Of a stretch of 48,210 nt of DNA, positions 34,222 through 43,211 are shown in pieces. The DNA is from Candidatus Endomicrobium procryptotermitis (GTDB lineage Bacteria; Elusimicrobiota; Endomicrobiia; Endomicrobiales; Endomicrobiaceae). The DNA is taken from NCBI GenBank assembly GCA_031279415.1, contig JAITIP010000028.1, positions 1 through 48,210 of the forward strand, read 5' to 3'. Made by a program: the position numbers and the translations under genes. The notes beneath the pieces were generated by a model. It was not told the origin of the DNA. It ran no database searches and saw only the letters and a program-made list of their open reading frames with translations. Numbering within the stretch: position 1 is the stretch's first letter; each line of letters starts with the position of its first letter.

Positions 34222-36345
34222 TTAATTTTTTGTGTATTTTTTAAATAATCTCACCATTACATATGCGATCATTGCGCCTATTGCTGCGCCGGTTAGTACA
34301 TCTGATGGGAAATGGCTTCCTACGTATATTCTTTCGAAACCCATTCCAAAGGCAAAAATTATATACCAATACCAATACTTTTTTACCAACATATACATAA
34401 CCGTACATACCGCAAAAACCGTATTTGTATGTCCGGAAGGAAAAGAATTTTTGTGAACAGTTTCATAAAAAACATTTACATTTTCGTCTCCGAATACACT
34501 TAGGGGACGAGGTCTTTCAAAATAAGCCTTCATGAAATATACGATTAATGCAGATGTCACTAAAACGCTTGTCATAAGCATTATATCCGTCCAGAAATGT
34601 TTTTTATCGGAGGTCCACATAATAGCTATTGATATTATTAAGATTGAAATTACTCCTAGATTAAAATTTTTTGAATCGCAAAAAGAAATCACCGACATGT
34701 AAAAATCTAAAATTTTAACATGCATAATCGAATTAATAAATTTAAAAACTTCATGATCGGCTTTGATAAGTCCATCGGAGATATTCTTTTTATCTCTGAG
34801 AATATTTGCCGTGTATTTTTCTTCAAGCCTTAACGGTTTAAATTTTTTGCATTCGGTAAAAAAGAAGTTTTTAATTTTTTTGCCATTTCTGTATATAGAA
34901 AATTCGCGTGGCTGCGAATATGTATCAAAAGCGCTGCCATATTTTTGAGGGTCAAAATAAAAAAAATCGTTGCATATAAAAATCGCATCTCTATCTGCCA
35001 ATTTTTTCAGACTCCTCTGCCATAAATCATAAGCGTCTATTTTGTCACTTAAACAATAAATTCTGATGTCTGGCGCGGCGAAAGCTATCTGACTTGCAAG
35101 ATAACTTTTATGTGTAAATATGAAGGGCTTGTTTTTATCGGGATAAGAATTCGTTATCTTTTTTATTTCCTCTCCGACTTCTTTCCAGCCAAATAAATCA
35201 TTTGAAATATCGACTCTTTCCGCTTCAGGTATGCCATATTTGATTTTTTGAGCCTGCTGTTCGGGCATAAACTTTTCGATGGGTATAATTTTATATATTA
35301 AGTGCAGAGATGCAATAATAAGGAAAATTATCGTAAATGCCCATGCGATAATCGTATAAATTTTAAACCATTTTACTTTCCAATATTCAAGAGTTATATG
35401 GGCAACGTATATTGTTAAAACAAGATAACCCATGGCAGGCCAATGTGGCAAAACTTCATTAAATGTGGCTATAAAGTTGAAAAGAATTAATGTCGGAAGA
35501 GAAAAACAAGCAATAATTAAAGCTGTTCTGTCTTTCTTTTTCCATGCTTCTTTCACACATAAAAAAGCGGCGGCAAAAAAAACTAAAAATATTGTCGGCG
35601 ACAAATATCCTGACTGCGCTCCGAGAGACCGCAAGAATAAAAGCAAAGAAAATTTTGGCATGGAATTCCCAAAACCATGTCTCATCTGAAAACCGAAAGA
35701 AGCCCAGTTATTTTCTATATTCCACAAAATTACAGGAATAAATATCGCCGCCATAATAAAAAATGCCAGATATGGTTCTTTCTCTTTAAACCAAAATCTG
35801 TGTTTCGGCGAAAGAATTAAAAATAAAGTAATTCCTATGGGAATCATAATGGCATTGTATTTGGAAAGCAGTGCAAAACCGACTATTACTCCCAGAAGAT
35901 ACCAATATTTTTTCCCGTTTGTTTCTATTATTAAAAGAAAAACAAGCAGAGAAATAATCCAAAACAATGCTAGAGGAGAGTCGGGAATCGATACTACTGA
36001 ACCTAAAAATGAAAATACGGGCAAAACGTTTAATAAAAGCGCTCCTACAAATGCCGTTTTCTCATTGTAAAGCTTTGAAGCGCAGATAAAAAATATCCAT
36101 GAGGCTGTAAAAAAAATAATTACTGCAGGAAAACGCACAGCAAATTCGGTATTTCCGAAAATGAGAGTTGAAAGTTTGATTATATAAGCAATAAGCGGCG
36201 GATGGTCAAAATATGACAAATCCAAAAATTTTGTATAAACCCAATAATGCGCTTCATCTACGGTTAACCCCACTTTTCCTATAAAAAGCAGCCTTAAAAA
36301 AGCCGTAACGGCGTTAACCATCCAAAACCGTAATTTATAATCCAT
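34222..36345 (-). CDS. GT39/ArnT-like membrane glycosyltransferase fused to a PAP2 phosphatase
   Basis: A 707-residue protein of two membrane enzymes in one chain. Residues of about 1-420 are a GT-C transferase of the GT39/ArnT type, with the acidic loop TVDEAHYW (about 27-34), YFDHPPL, and about 10 membrane segments; such enzymes use polyprenyl-phosphate sugars as donors. Residues of about 420-545 are soluble. From about 565 a PAP2 (type 2 lipid phosphatase) domain follows: KAYFERPRP, PSGH with H639, and ERIYVGSHFPSD supplying Arg, His and Asp. All three PAP2 motifs look complete. Its donor could be made by the GT2 gene just upstream (1-base TAATG overlap). Likely use is decorating lipid A, a glycolipid or cell-surface glycan and dephosphorylating a lipid carrier; the exact substrate is unknown. 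Confidence 0.85.
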   Translation of the reverse strand: MDYKLRFWMVNAVTAFLRLLFIGKVGLTVDEAHYWVYTKFLDLSYFDHPPLIAYIIKLSTLIFGNTEFAVRFPAVIIFFTASWIFFICASKLYNEKTAFVGALLLNVLPVFSFLGSVVSIPDSPLALFWIISLLVFLLIIETNGKKYWYLLGVIVGFALLSKYNAIMIPIGITLFLILSPKHRFWFKEKEPYLAFFIMAAIFIPVILWNIENNWASFGFQMRHGFGNSMPKFSLLLFLRSLGAQSGYLSPTIFLVFFAAAFLCVKEAWKKKDRTALIIACFSLPTLILFNFIATFNEVLPHWPAMGYLVLTIYVAHITLEYWKVKWFKIYTIIAWAFTIIFLIIASLHLIYKIIPIEKFMPEQQAQKIKYGIPEAERVDISNDLFGWKEVGEEIKKITNSYPDKNKPFIFTHKSYLASQIAFAAPDIRIYCLSDKIDAYDLWQRSLKKLADRDAIFICNDFFYFDPQKYGSAFDTYSQPREFSIYRNGKKIKNFFFTECKKFKPLRLEEKYTANILRDKKNISDGLIKADHEVFKFINSIMHVKILDFYMSVISFCDSKNFNLGVISILIISIAIMWTSDKKHFWTDIMLMTSVLVTSALIVYFMKAYFERPRPLSVFGDENVNVFYETVHKNSFPSGHTNTVFAVCTVMYMLVKKYWYWYIIFAFGMGFERIYVGSHFPSDVLTGAAIGAMIAYVMVRLFKKYTKN

Positions 36346-37046
36346 TATACGCTGCCCGTTATCTTTAGTTTTAACACCTTAAACAAATATTTAATAAGCG
36401 TACTTGGACGCAGCTTTGATTCGCCCGACATTCTTGAAAGAAATTCTATCGGATATTCTTTTATTGTAAATTTATTTTTTTTCAAATAGTAAATAACTTC
36501 AGTCACGATAAACGGATCGTCCGCTTTTAAATCATCGACAAACTTTTCTAAGACTTCTTTTTTAAACATTCTGTATCCCGAAGTAGGATCTTTTATCTTT
36601 ATCCCCAACATTATCGATAAGTATAATTTCGAAATATTACTGATGATCCGCCTTAAAAAAGTTCTACTTTCGTCTTTTCCACCGTTGATATAACGCGATC
36701 CTATAACCACATCGCATTCTTTTATCATATCGTAAAATTTTGGTATATATTTCGATGCATGTGAGCCGTCACCGTCCATTTCCACTATATATTCGGCACC
36801 TATTTCTAAGGCTTTTTTAAAGCCATCCTTTCCAGCATAACCCCTGCCTTTTTTTTCTTTTCTGAGAAGCAGATAAACTTTTGGATTTATTTTTGACAAT
36901 TCTTCAACTACTTTATAGGTTCCGTCCGGTGACATATCATCTACTATCAATACATGTACATCTATACCGCAATTCAAAACGTCTTCTATCATCCGTTTTA
37001 TGTTTGCGGCTTCGTTGTAGGTGGGAATCATTGCCATTATTTTCAT
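36345..37046 (-). CDS. DPM1-like polyprenyl-phosphate glycosyltransferase (GT2)
   Basis: About 233 residues from ATG 37046, which has AAAGGA nine bases upstream; the upstream TTG at 37076 overlaps the previous gene and lacks a good ribosome site. It is a GT2 enzyme: MIPTYNEAANI, VDDMSPDGT, EMDGDGSHASKYIP (metal-binding DxD), IGSRYINGG, DPTSGYRMFKKEVLE. No C-terminal membrane segments, as in soluble DPM1-type synthases, which make dolichyl- or undecaprenyl-phosphate sugars. It sits between a GT9 gene and a GT39 gene that needs such a donor, so it probably feeds it. Confidence 0.9.
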   Translation of the reverse strand: MKIMAMIPTYNEAANIKRMIEDVLNCGIDVHVLIVDDMSPDGTYKVVEELSKINPKVYLLLRKEKKGRGYAGKDGFKKALEIGAEYIVEMDGDGSHASKYIPKFYDMIKECDVVIGSRYINGGKDESRTFLRRIISNISKLYLSIMLGIKIKDPTSGYRMFKKEVLEKFVDDLKADDPFIVTEVIYYLKKNKFTIKEYPIEFLSRMSGESKLRPSTLIKYLFKVLKLKITGSV

Positions 37047-37059
37047 ATAGATTAATCCT

Positions 37060-38193
37060 TTATAAATATTTTTCAACCGCTTCTATAACTTCTCCGTCAG
37101 AGATTAAATCCATACAATTTTCGTCGAATTCACATTCATGCCTATAACAGCATATACAGGATTTTTTTGATTGAAGCTTTATGCCTCGTCCGTAAACTTC
37201 AATTTCAGCAAGCGAAGTAGGACCGAATATTGCAACTATATTCTTTTTAAGTCCCGCCGCAGCATGTAAGGCCATTGTGTCCCCGCAAACAATTATATCG
37301 CATAAATTTATCATCGCAAAAAAATCTGCAACTGTGTTATTTATGCCGGTCGAATAAACATTTTTAATATTTTCATTCAAAATAGAATTTATTTCTTCTT
37401 CGTCATCTTTTCCACCTAAAAGTAGAATTATGTATCCTTTTGACGAAAAATGTTTTGCTATAGAGATAAATCCGGAGGTATGCCATTTTTTCATTCTCCA
37501 TCTTTTACCAGCTCCGGGATTTATTCCGATGATTTTTTTCTCGAGTTTAATATCATTTTCTTTTATAAATTTTTTGGATTTTTTAATGGACGACTCTTTA
37601 AGTTCGACGACTATTTCGTAATCGTCTTTGGGAATTTTTGTTATTTGAGCCATCCAATGTTGATATGTGAAGATATTGTCTTTTTTTAATTTGTCGTAAG
37701 CGCTCATTTTTAACCATTTTTCGGCAGCTTCATTTGAACAGACAATATTTCTGTTATTATCCAAAACATAACCGAAAATTGCATGGTTGCATGAAAGCTT
37801 TGCAAGAGTAAGGCTTTCCGCAGCCAAGTCAAGATTTATGACGATATCAAAAAAGCTTATCGCAAGAAATTTATTAATTTTTTCATCATTGATTATTATA
37901 TCGTCTATATATTTGTTATTTTCGAGTACCTGCGAATTATTTTTATCTACAATCCATGAAATTTTGCTTTCTGGATAAACTTCTTTTAACCCTTCGAGCA
38001 TAAACGTAGTTCTTAAAACATCTCCCATAGCGCCGAGTTTTATGATTAATATTTTTTTCTCTTTGCTTTGAGATGACAATTTCTCATACTTTTTACATTC
38101 GTCGCAGATCATATCATTATTTTTCTGGTATATGCACGGACGGTCAAGAGGAAAATAAACGCAATCTGTATAGACGTCATATTTATCTTTCAT
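37060..38193 (-). CDS. GT9 heptosyltransferase-like glycosyltransferase with Cys-rich ends
   Basis: A 377-residue enzyme of the ADP-heptose:LPS heptosyltransferase family (GT9). After a 45-residue extension come KILIIKLGAMGDVLRTT (the family's N-terminal motif), INPGAGKRWRMKKW, ILLLGGKDD, and CGDTMALHAAAGLKKNIVAIFGPT. The N-terminal extension has four cysteines (C11, C20, C30, C33), and a second Cys group (CICCYRHECEFDENC) lies near the C-terminus; together they look like a metal site. It is the first gene of the minus-strand operon. LPS-core or glycolipid glycosylation is likely; the actual sugar is unknown. Confidence 0.88.
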   Translation of the reverse strand: MKDKYDVYTDCVYFPLDRPCIYQKNNDMICDECKKYEKLSSQSKEKKILIIKLGAMGDVLRTTFMLEGLKEVYPESKISWIVDKNNSQVLENNKYIDDIIINDEKINKFLAISFFDIVINLDLAAESLTLAKLSCNHAIFGYVLDNNRNIVCSNEAAEKWLKMSAYDKLKKDNIFTYQHWMAQITKIPKDDYEIVVELKESSIKKSKKFIKENDIKLEKKIIGINPGAGKRWRMKKWHTSGFISIAKHFSSKGYIILLLGGKDDEEEINSILNENIKNVYSTGINNTVADFFAMINLCDIIVCGDTMALHAAAGLKKNIVAIFGPTSLAEIEVYGRGIKLQSKKSCICCYRHECEFDENCMDLISDGEVIEAVEKYL

Positions 38194-38498
38194 AATTTAC
38201 TAAGAATACAAAATTTTGAAAAAACGGTCAAACTGGAAAATATCCGAGAAACAAGGCAAATATTTGAAAATTGCTGCATATTTTCCGTTAATGAAAAATA
38301 TAATCTGATGTATAAAAAATAATATGCCATTTTATTGGCAGATAGAATACACCACAGCAATCTTATGCAAATATCCTGACTGACATACAACCAAAAATAT
38401 GTCAAATGGAAGAATTGACTTCTTATACTCTCCGTCGGAAATTGAGTATATCACAAATGATTTTATAAAAGTTGCTACCATGAACAATCGATTATAGT

Positions 38499-38527
38499 TT
38501 GACAAAATATAAAAATGCTGGTATAAT
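38499..38527 (+). promoter_or_regulatory. consensus promoter of initiator tRNA
   Basis: TTGACA (38499-38504), 17 bases, TATAAT (38522-38527), with TGg in front of the -10. Every position is consensus. The predicted start near 38534 is about three bases before the tRNA. Confidence 0.9.
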
Positions 38528-38536
38528 TCTATAAAT

Positions 38537-38610
<74 letters not shown>

Positions 38611-38621
38611 TAAAAAATATT

Positions 38622-38653
38622 AAACAGCGGCTTAGTCTAATGCCGCTGTTTTT
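38622..38653 (+). terminator. rho-independent terminator of initiator tRNA
   Basis: AAACAGCGGC (38622-38631) pairs perfectly with GCCGCTGTTT (38642-38651) around a 10-base loop and runs into TTTTT. Strong and correctly placed, 12 bases after the tRNA. Confidence 0.93.
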
Positions 38654-39007
38654 ATATAATTAATACGAATCAATTCAAAAAGCTATAGCATTTGTACTTG
38701 TTTTTGTTGCTGCTCGGTTTTCTGGTTTCTAAATTTTTCCTGTCTTAATTAATAAAAAATGTATAAAACAAATGAATTATTTTGTATAATAGTTAATTGC
38801 CGAGTATAACAGATAAAAATTATTTACCTCTGTTTATTAAGCAAAAAATTAATTTTATAAAAAAAAGATATCATCAGCTCAATGCATTATCGTTAAAATA
38901 TTTTTTTAAAATAAAGTTCTTTTTTATTTGTGTCTGTACATTGTTTTTATATGTGAATAAAACATTTTAAATATTTTATTTGATAAAAATAGAATGGAGC
39001 TGTTTTA
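38654..39007. other. 354-base AT-rich intergenic region
   Basis: No ORF or RNA gene is recognised. It contains a TATAAT at 38785-38790 without a good -35 and a GGAG ribosome site just before 39008. It presumably holds the promoter for the PorV-like gene. Confidence 0.5.
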
Positions 39008-40534
39008 ATGGCAATGATAAAAAAAATTATCTTTTCTCTTATTTTTGTATCTTTTCCGATTTTTTCTTATGCTGCAACTTCAGTGGGAACTACTGCCGTG
39101 CCGTTTTTGAAATACGGCGCAGGGGCGAGAGCGGCGGGTATGGGTAACGCTTTTTCAGCCGTAACCGAGGCCGGTTCCGATATGATTTATTGGAATCCTG
39201 CGGGTTTGGCGCCAATAAATAGACAAGATGTTTCGCTGATGTATTTATCCGGGCTTGAAGGCATTTCTTATGGATGGCTCTCATATGCCATTCCTACTCT
39301 TTATGGTTCTTTCGGAGCTGCCGTACAGTATATGTCTTCGGGAAATATAGATGGCAGAGGAATAGACGCGCAATCTATTTCGGATTTTTCCACTTATGAT
39401 TTGGCAGTGTCATTATCTTATGCGAGATATTATAATTTCAAAAATGCTGGCGCTCTTGATTATGGGGCAAATTTGAAATACATTTATTCAAAGATAGACA
39501 ATTCGGCTAGTGCTTTCGCAATCGATGCCGGAGCAGTATTTACATTAAACGATAATATGACGTCATTTGCAATTGTTATGCAGAATGTAGGAACAAATTT
39601 GAAATACAATGAAGAAAGTGAAGTTCTTCCTTTTGTCGTAAAATCTGGGATATCAAGGATATTTTTTAAAAAACTTCTTGTAACCATTGATTTAAATTTT
39701 CCTAATGACAATGATATTTTTCCTTCGTTCGGAGCAGAATATCAGATAAATATAATACAGAATACCAATATAGCATTGAGAGCTGGATATGACGGCAGGC
39801 AAAAAGATATTGACGGTTTTTCCCGCATAAACACTGGTTTCGGATTAAAATACATGGATTATATTTTCGATTATGCTTTTTCTCCTTACGGAAATCTCGG
39901 AGATGTTCACCGCGTTTCTATCGGCATGATGTTCGGAAGAGAATTTGATAGAGAGGCCGCACGTAAAAATAAAGAAGAAAAAAAGAAAGAAAGAGAGCAA
40001 AGGATTTCTCAGGAGTTGTCTCAGTCGCATGTTCATGTTCAAGGTTACGCACAGCCTATGCAAACCGATGAGATAATTTATGGAAAAATATTTTCCGATT
40101 ATGAATATGTGGAAGAAACTGAAGCTCAACCGGTACGGCCGGTAAGAAAAAATATGGAAGAAGTTGCGGTAGTCAATTTCATTTCTCCGAGACTTCCTTT
40201 GCATGAACTCAATGTATATTCACAAATGTTGAGAAAACAGTTATTTGAAACGGGGGCTTTTTCACCTTTAGAAGCTGAAAAAGTTAAAAGCATATATTCA
40301 GGAAATGTTTTTCTCAAAAATGGCGACATAAATAATATTTTTAAATTCACCAAAGTGAAAAAGGTTATAATCTGCAGCGTTATAAGAAGAGGAGATAGTC
40401 TTAATTTTGCAATAAGTGTTTACGATGAACAGCTCAAAGTTAAAAAATACAATATGGTAAGCAAGAATTCTTTCAGGTATGCAAATGAAGCTTTACAAGA
40501 TTTTGCGCAGCAGCTTGCAGAGGAAATACAATAA
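39008..40534 (+). CDS. PorV/PorQ-type outer-membrane barrel with C-terminal CsgG-like domain
   Basis: A 508-residue exported protein. Signal peptide 1-22 (SYAATS). Residues of about 25-310 are a PorV/UPF0164-type barrel: FLKYGAGARAAGMGNAFSAV and MIYWNPAGLAPI are the family's hallmark start. A charged linker (ARKNKEEKKKEREQR) follows. From about 375 comes a soluble alpha/beta domain (VAVVNFISPRLPLHELNVYSQMLRKQLFETGAFSPLEAEKV...) resembling CsgG/TolB-N-type folds. In Bacteroidetes PorV is an outer-membrane component of type IX secretion, but no other T9SS gene is seen here, so no such role is claimed. The next gene starts on its stop codon. Confidence 0.82.
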   Translation: MAMIKKIIFSLIFVSFPIFSYAATSVGTTAVPFLKYGAGARAAGMGNAFSAVTEAGSDMIYWNPAGLAPINRQDVSLMYLSGLEGISYGWLSYAIPTLYGSFGAAVQYMSSGNIDGRGIDAQSISDFSTYDLAVSLSYARYYNFKNAGALDYGANLKYIYSKIDNSASAFAIDAGAVFTLNDNMTSFAIVMQNVGTNLKYNEESEVLPFVVKSGISRIFFKKLLVTIDLNFPNDNDIFPSFGAEYQINIIQNTNIALRAGYDGRQKDIDGFSRINTGFGLKYMDYIFDYAFSPYGNLGDVHRVSIGMMFGREFDREAARKNKEEKKKEREQRISQELSQSHVHVQGYAQPMQTDEIIYGKIFSDYEYVEETEAQPVRPVRKNMEEVAVVNFISPRLPLHELNVYSQMLRKQLFETGAFSPLEAEKVKSIYSGNVFLKNGDINNIFKFTKVKKVIICSVIRRGDSLNFAISVYDEQLKVKKYNMVSKNSFRYANEALQDFAQQLAEEIQ

Positions 40535-41100
40535 TGATAATAGGTTTAACCGGCTCATATTGCTCCGGAAAAGATACCGTAGCGGATTATATAGTACAAA
40601 AACACGGTTTCGGACATTATTCTTTATCCGAGATTATCAGAGAAATAATGAAAGATGAGAATATTGAATCTACCCGGGAAAATCTTATCGTTTTTGGAAC
40701 AAATCTCAGAGCGCAAAATGGAAATGGGATTCTTGCAAAAAAAGTTTTGGAGAAAATGGAAGACAAGAATTATTGTATAACTTCAATAAGACATCCCGAC
40801 GAGGTAAATGAACTAAGGAAAAGAAAAGATTTTATTTTAATAAATGTTGATGCTCCAAAAAACATACGTTTTGAAAGAATGCGTAAAAGAAAACGTACGG
40901 GTGATCCAGAAACTTTTGAAAAGTTTATCGAATTTGAAAAAAGAGAATCACAAAACGAAGGAACTGGACAACAGCTTACAAAATGTGCGAAAATTGCAGA
41001 TATGATTTTTATAAACGATTTAAACGATATTAATGCTTTAAACATAAAAATAGAACAGCTTCTTTTCGATATTTCTCTCCGTTTAAAACAAAATGTCTGA
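40534..41100 (+). CDS. P-loop nucleotide/dephospho-CoA kinase-like protein
   Basis: A 188-residue soluble NMP-kinase-fold protein. The P-loop is G7-S-Y-C-S-G-K13-D-T at the N-terminus, followed by YSLSEIIREIM, a lid-like basic region (RFERMRKRKRTGDPETF) and an ADMIFIND strand. It resembles dephospho-CoA kinase (CoaE) and the deoxynucleotide kinase-like group often linked with dCMP deaminase, and I cannot separate these. One-base TAATG overlap with the upstream gene, eight-base overlap with the next. Confidence 0.7.
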   Translation: MIIGLTGSYCSGKDTVADYIVQKHGFGHYSLSEIIREIMKDENIESTRENLIVFGTNLRAQNGNGILAKKVLEKMEDKNYCITSIRHPDEVNELRKRKDFILINVDAPKNIRFERMRKRKRTGDPETFEKFIEFEKRESQNEGTGQQLTKCAKIADMIFINDLNDINALNIKIEQLLFDISLRLKQNV

Positions 41101-42343
41101 AATTTATGATGTTGTAATTATAGGAGCAGGAGCCTCTGGAATGACGGCCGCTGGCCGCGCTGGAGAAAGCGGACTAAAATCCATTGTTTTAGAGAAAAAA
41201 TCACGTCCAGGAATAAAACTTTCGATTACGGGAAAAGGAAAATGTAATTTAACAAACAGCGCTGCCATAAAAGATTTTGTTAAATATTTTAAAAACGGAA
41301 AATTTCTATATTCGGCTTTTAGAACTTTTTCAAATGAAGACACAATATCTTTTTTTGAGAGTTTAGGAGTTGCCTGTAAACTTGAGAGAGGAGGAAGATA
41401 TTTTCCCATAAGCAATAAAGCTTCGGATATAGTGAATGCATTGATAAAATACGTTAAAAAAAGCTCATCGATAATCACATCTTTTGAAGTCAAATCTGTC
41501 ACTAAAAAAGAAAACCTATTTATTATAAACGATAAAATTTTTACAAATAACGTAATTGTTGCCTGCGGGGGAATCACTTATCCGTCTACAGGTTCAACAG
41601 GCGACGGATACAAAATCGCCGAATCTTTTGGTCATACGATTTCAAAACCTGCTGCGGCTTTAGTGCCGGTGAATTTAAAATCCGACTATTTAAAAGAATT
41701 AAAAGGTTTAAAACTTAAAAACGTTGAAGTTTCGCTTATCAATGGAGACACGATTGAAGCAAAAGAGTTCGGAGAAATGGAGTTCACTGCTTTCGGAGCT
41801 GATGGACCGATAATACTTACTTTGAGTGGCATTATAAGCGATATAACAAGTAATCCAAAATTATTCTTGTCTTTAAATTTAAAGCCGGCACTTGATAAAG
41901 ATCAGATAAATCAAAGGCTTATCAGAGAACTGGATAAATTCGGTCAGTATCAGTTGAAAGATATGTTCAAAGAACTTCTTCCCGTACAGATTATAAAACC
42001 TTTTATCAAATATTGCGGTTTGTCTATGACAAAAAAATGTTCGCAGATTAACAGATATGAAAGAAAAAAGATACTGAATTGTCTTGTCTGTTTCAGTTTT
42101 GAGATTTTATCCTTGAGGGACGTAAAAGAAGCGATTATTACCAGGGGCGGAGTCTTGACCGATGAAATAGATCAAAAAACTATGCAGTCTAAAATCGTTA
42201 AAGGGCTTTATTTTTGCGGAGAAGTTATCGATATTGATGCACCTACAGGAGGCTTTAATTTGCAGGCTGCGTTTTCAACGGGCTATTTGGCTGGAAATTC
42301 AATAAAAAAATATAATTCGGAGAATAAAAATGAGCATATTTGA
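41093..42343 (+). CDS. HI0933/BaiN-family flavoprotein
   Basis: A 416-residue FAD-dependent oxidoreductase. The dinucleotide motif GAGASGMTAAG begins at residue 11; KLSITGKGKCNLTNS, CGGITYPSTGSTGDGY and the C-terminal FCGEVIDIDAPTGGFNLQAAFSTGYLAG are the HI0933 hallmarks. Members are annotated as aminoacetone oxidase or NAD(P)/FAD-dependent reductase; the physiological substrate is unknown. Overlaps neighbours by 8 and 14 bases. Confidence 0.9.
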   Translation: MSEIYDVVIIGAGASGMTAAGRAGESGLKSIVLEKKSRPGIKLSITGKGKCNLTNSAAIKDFVKYFKNGKFLYSAFRTFSNEDTISFFESLGVACKLERGGRYFPISNKASDIVNALIKYVKKSSSIITSFEVKSVTKKENLFIINDKIFTNNVIVACGGITYPSTGSTGDGYKIAESFGHTISKPAAALVPVNLKSDYLKELKGLKLKNVEVSLINGDTIEAKEFGEMEFTAFGADGPIILTLSGIISDITSNPKLFLSLNLKPALDKDQINQRLIRELDKFGQYQLKDMFKELLPVQIIKPFIKYCGLSMTKKCSQINRYERKKILNCLVCFSFEILSLRDVKEAIITRGGVLTDEIDQKTMQSKIVKGLYFCGEVIDIDAPTGGFNLQAAFSTGYLAGNSIKKYNSENKNEHI

Positions 42344-42599
42344 AGCAGTTATGATGTTATGTTTTGGAAGTGCATGGCCTTTTTCCATATATAAATCTTA
42401 CATTTCACGCAGCAATAAAGGTAAAAGTATTTGGTTTTTAATAATAGTTATAGTCGGTTATTTAAGTGGGATTTTGTATAAAATCTTATATAATTTTGAT
42501 TATGTCGTAGCTTTTTACATATTTAATCTTCTTTTGGTTGCAGCTGATTCTGCACTTTATTTCAGAAATTATATTATTTTAAAAAAAGAAACTGCCTAA
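42330..42599 (+). CDS. small PQ-loop/SemiSWEET-like membrane protein
   Basis: An 89-residue protein of three membrane segments. WPFSIYKSYISRSNKGKS is a PQ-loop-like motif (proline plus following Ser/Lys-Gly-Ser), and the single triple-helix repeat is the size of SemiSWEET transporters. It may work as a homodimer moving a small sugar or metabolite, but this is family inference. It overlaps the upstream gene by 14 bases. Confidence 0.7.
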   Translation: MSIFEAVMMLCFGSAWPFSIYKSYISRSNKGKSIWFLIIVIVGYLSGILYKILYNFDYVVAFYIFNLLLVAADSALYFRNYIILKKETA

Positions 42600-42608
42600 A
42601 GCGTTATC

Positions 42609-42638
42609 TTGAAAGTATCAGGTAAAAAATTATATAAT
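42609..42638 (+). promoter_or_regulatory. promoter of OmpA-like lipoprotein gene
   Basis: TTGAAA (42609-42614), 18 bases, TATAAT (42633-42638). The predicted start near 42645 is about six bases before ATG 42651. The longer reading frame beginning with TTG at 42609 starts inside the -35 box and is therefore unlikely to be the true start. Confidence 0.7.
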
Positions 42639-42650
42639 CCGATATATTAT

Positions 42651-43184
42651 ATGAAGAGAAAATATAAAATATTCCTTGTACTATTGTCGTCATTGTTTTT
42701 TTCGGCTTGTTGCTCAAAACTTCAAAACCATGGGGATTATCTTGACGGAGCTTATATTCACGAAAAAAATAAAGATATGTTGTCGAGCAAAGAAATTTTG
42801 GTTACTTCTTTATTTGTCGCGACAAGCCATATTCCAGAAGAAATAAGAACGGATATAGAATTTTTTGAACATGGAAAATCTTTTCTTTCAAAGGAAGCAA
42901 GAAATAAAATCGACCATTTTGCCGCAAAGATTCTGACTTATGAAGATTATTCGATAACGATTGAAGGACATGAAGACATTTCCGAAGCGGGTTACGAAGA
43001 AAATTGCAATAAGATTTCGATACAAAGAGCTGAAAACGTAAGAAGTGCACTGATAAGAAACGGTATAGACAAGGATAAAATAGAAGTTACATCAATAGGA
43101 ATATCGTCCCACCATTCTAAAGAAAAGATGGAAGAAAGTAAGCAGCAAAACAGAGTAGTTATTATTGAAGCGGAATTTTGGTAA
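42651..43184 (+). CDS. OmpA/Pal-like lipoprotein
   Basis: A 177-residue lipoprotein. Start at ATG 42651 gives MKRKYKIFLVLLSSLFFSAC with lipobox FSAC and C20; the promoter just upstream rules out the TTG at 42609. The C-terminal half is OmpA/Pal-like: IEFFEHGKSFLSKEARNKI, IEGHEDISEAGYEEN, ISIQRAENVRSALIRNGI, KQQNRVVI. The usual GHTD is GHED here, and an insertion follows, so peptidoglycan binding may be altered. There is almost no leader RNA and no ribosome site. Confidence 0.8.
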   Translation: MKRKYKIFLVLLSSLFFSACCSKLQNHGDYLDGAYIHEKNKDMLSSKEILVTSLFVATSHIPEEIRTDIEFFEHGKSFLSKEARNKIDHFAAKILTYEDYSITIEGHEDISEAGYEENCNKISIQRAENVRSALIRNGIDKDKIEVTSIGISSHHSKEKMEESKQQNRVVIIEAEFW

Positions 43185-43211
43185 AAATTTAAAATTAATC
43201 GGGAGCTTGGG

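Noticed and set aside
38190-38405. 71-residue minus-strand ORF upstream of the GT9 gene
   Set aside because: No ribosome site, unusual composition and no family resemblance; it covers the probable promoter region of the operon.
39008-40534. Evidence for a type IX secretion system
   Set aside because: Only the PorV-like barrel resembles a component; no PorK/L/M/N, Sov or sorting domain is seen in the window.
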